Assembly: GCA_018058095.1 (NCBI GenBank)
Contig: JAGPCO010000013.1
Coordinates: forward strand, 1-64,000
From: Kofleriaceae bacterium
Lineage (GTDB): Bacteria; Myxococcota_A; Polyangia; Haliangiales; Haliangiaceae
DNA length: 64,000 nucleotides
Direction of reading: 5' to 3'
In this document: piece after piece, positions 63,758-64,000 of the stretch
How the letters are laid out: each line of letters starts with the position of its first letter
How positions within the stretch are numbered: the stretch's first letter is position 1
Made by a program: the position numbers and the translations under genes
Notes under the pieces: generated by a model
Told to the model about the DNA's origin: nothing
The model's database searches: none
The model's input: only the letters and a program-made list of their open reading frames with translations

Positions 63758-64000
63758 AGAGGACGACGATGATGACGATGACCGCAATGGCGCGCGCGCG
63801 CGCGCGGACGCTGCTGGCGCTGGCCGCGACCGTGGCGACCGGCCTGACCCTCGGCTCCTGCAACGTCAACGAGTACTGCCTCAACTGCGCCAGCCTCGAC
63901 GGCGGCGGCGGCGGCGACGGCGGCGACGGGGACGGCGGCGAGCGGCCCGACGGCAACGGGGTGGCGTTCGACGGCTGCCTGCCCAACGCGACCGAGCTGT
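63754..64000 (+). CDS. Lipoprotein, C-terminus cut by window edge
   Basis: A GTG overlapping the previous stop (GTGA) opens a frame to the right edge (82 codons visible). A signal peptide with lipobox LTLGSC (Cys36) is followed by NVNEYCLNCAS and a Gly/Asp-rich linker. The remaining domain is not visible. Translational coupling to the vWA/MopE gene suggests the two surface proteins work together. Confidence 0.8.
   Translation, partial: MKRTTMMTMTAMARARARTLLALAATVATGLTLGSCNVNEYCLNCASLDGGGGGDGGDGDGGERPDGNGVAFDGCLPNATEL

Overview
The window is very GC-rich chromosomal DNA (roughly 70% or more GC, codon third positions almost all G/C). Its gene content points to a myxobacterium (Myxococcota, possibly near Haliangiales/Kofleriaceae). 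The markers are a MYXO-CTERM sorted protein with MopE-type metal-binding repeats, two membrane-associated Ser/Thr protein kinases, many lipoproteins, a SpoIIE-type phosphatase and HEAT/TPR scaffold proteins. No tRNA, rRNA, CRISPR array, prophage or intact insertion sequence was found. Most real genes carry long open antisense 'shadow' frames, a by-product of base composition.

Layout. 1-7.1 kb: a left-truncated TPR-end protein, a lipid-binding-type (BPI-like) lipoprotein, an outer-membrane-type protein, a DTW-domain protein and an AIM24 protein. 7.2-15.2 kb: a tightly overlapping operon (SpoIIE phosphatase, TonB-dependent receptor, TPR protein, PhnD-like binding protein) followed by a di-haem cytochrome lipoprotein. 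15.2-21.1 kb (minus strand): a small conserved protein, rpsU, prmA, rsmE, an RDD membrane protein and a large MshEN/GAF/HEAT protein. 21.2-25 kb: an M16 peptidase pair. 25-32 kb: HEAT protein, acyltransferase, a peroxiredoxin-like gene that is probably a selenoprotein, a ferredoxin-flavoprotein, a hemerythrin and a lipoprotein. 32.1-38.7 kb: the translation cluster rpsB-tsf-(lipoprotein)-proS-pyrH-frr, interrupted by an antisense metalloprotease gene. 38.7-48.1 kb: two kinases, a Nudix protein, a lamin-tail protein, and a STAS protein with a receiver/HATPase protein. 48.1-51.6 kb: an AAA ATPase, a lipoprotein and a candidate cysteine-protease-fold protein. 51.6-59.1 kb: queE, nrdR, two short-chain dehydrogenases, feoAB under a Fur box, an HNH protein and a low-molecular-weight phosphatase. 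59.1-64 kb: acyl-CoA dehydrogenase, the vWA/MopE/MYXO-CTERM protein and a coupled lipoprotein cut by the right edge.

Most notable points. (1) A peroxiredoxin-like (AhpC-TSA_2/SelU-type) gene has an in-frame TGA exactly where the family has the first Cys of its CxxC, followed by a hairpin very like the E. coli fdhF SECIS apical stem-loop. (2) A dispersed ~118-bp repeat ending in CTAGCAGG...CCTGCTAG occurs at 7.2 kb and, inverted, at 59.2 kb; a 52-bp palindrome at 30.3 kb has the same ends. These elements supply start codons, stop codons, a -10 hexamer and probably terminators to adjacent genes. (3) About sixteen genes have a TAnnnT-like hexamer ending 5-9 nt before the start codon and no Shine-Dalgarno sequence, which suggests widespread leaderless mRNAs. 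(4) Several uncharacterised multi-gene modules are tied together by 4-nt overlaps.
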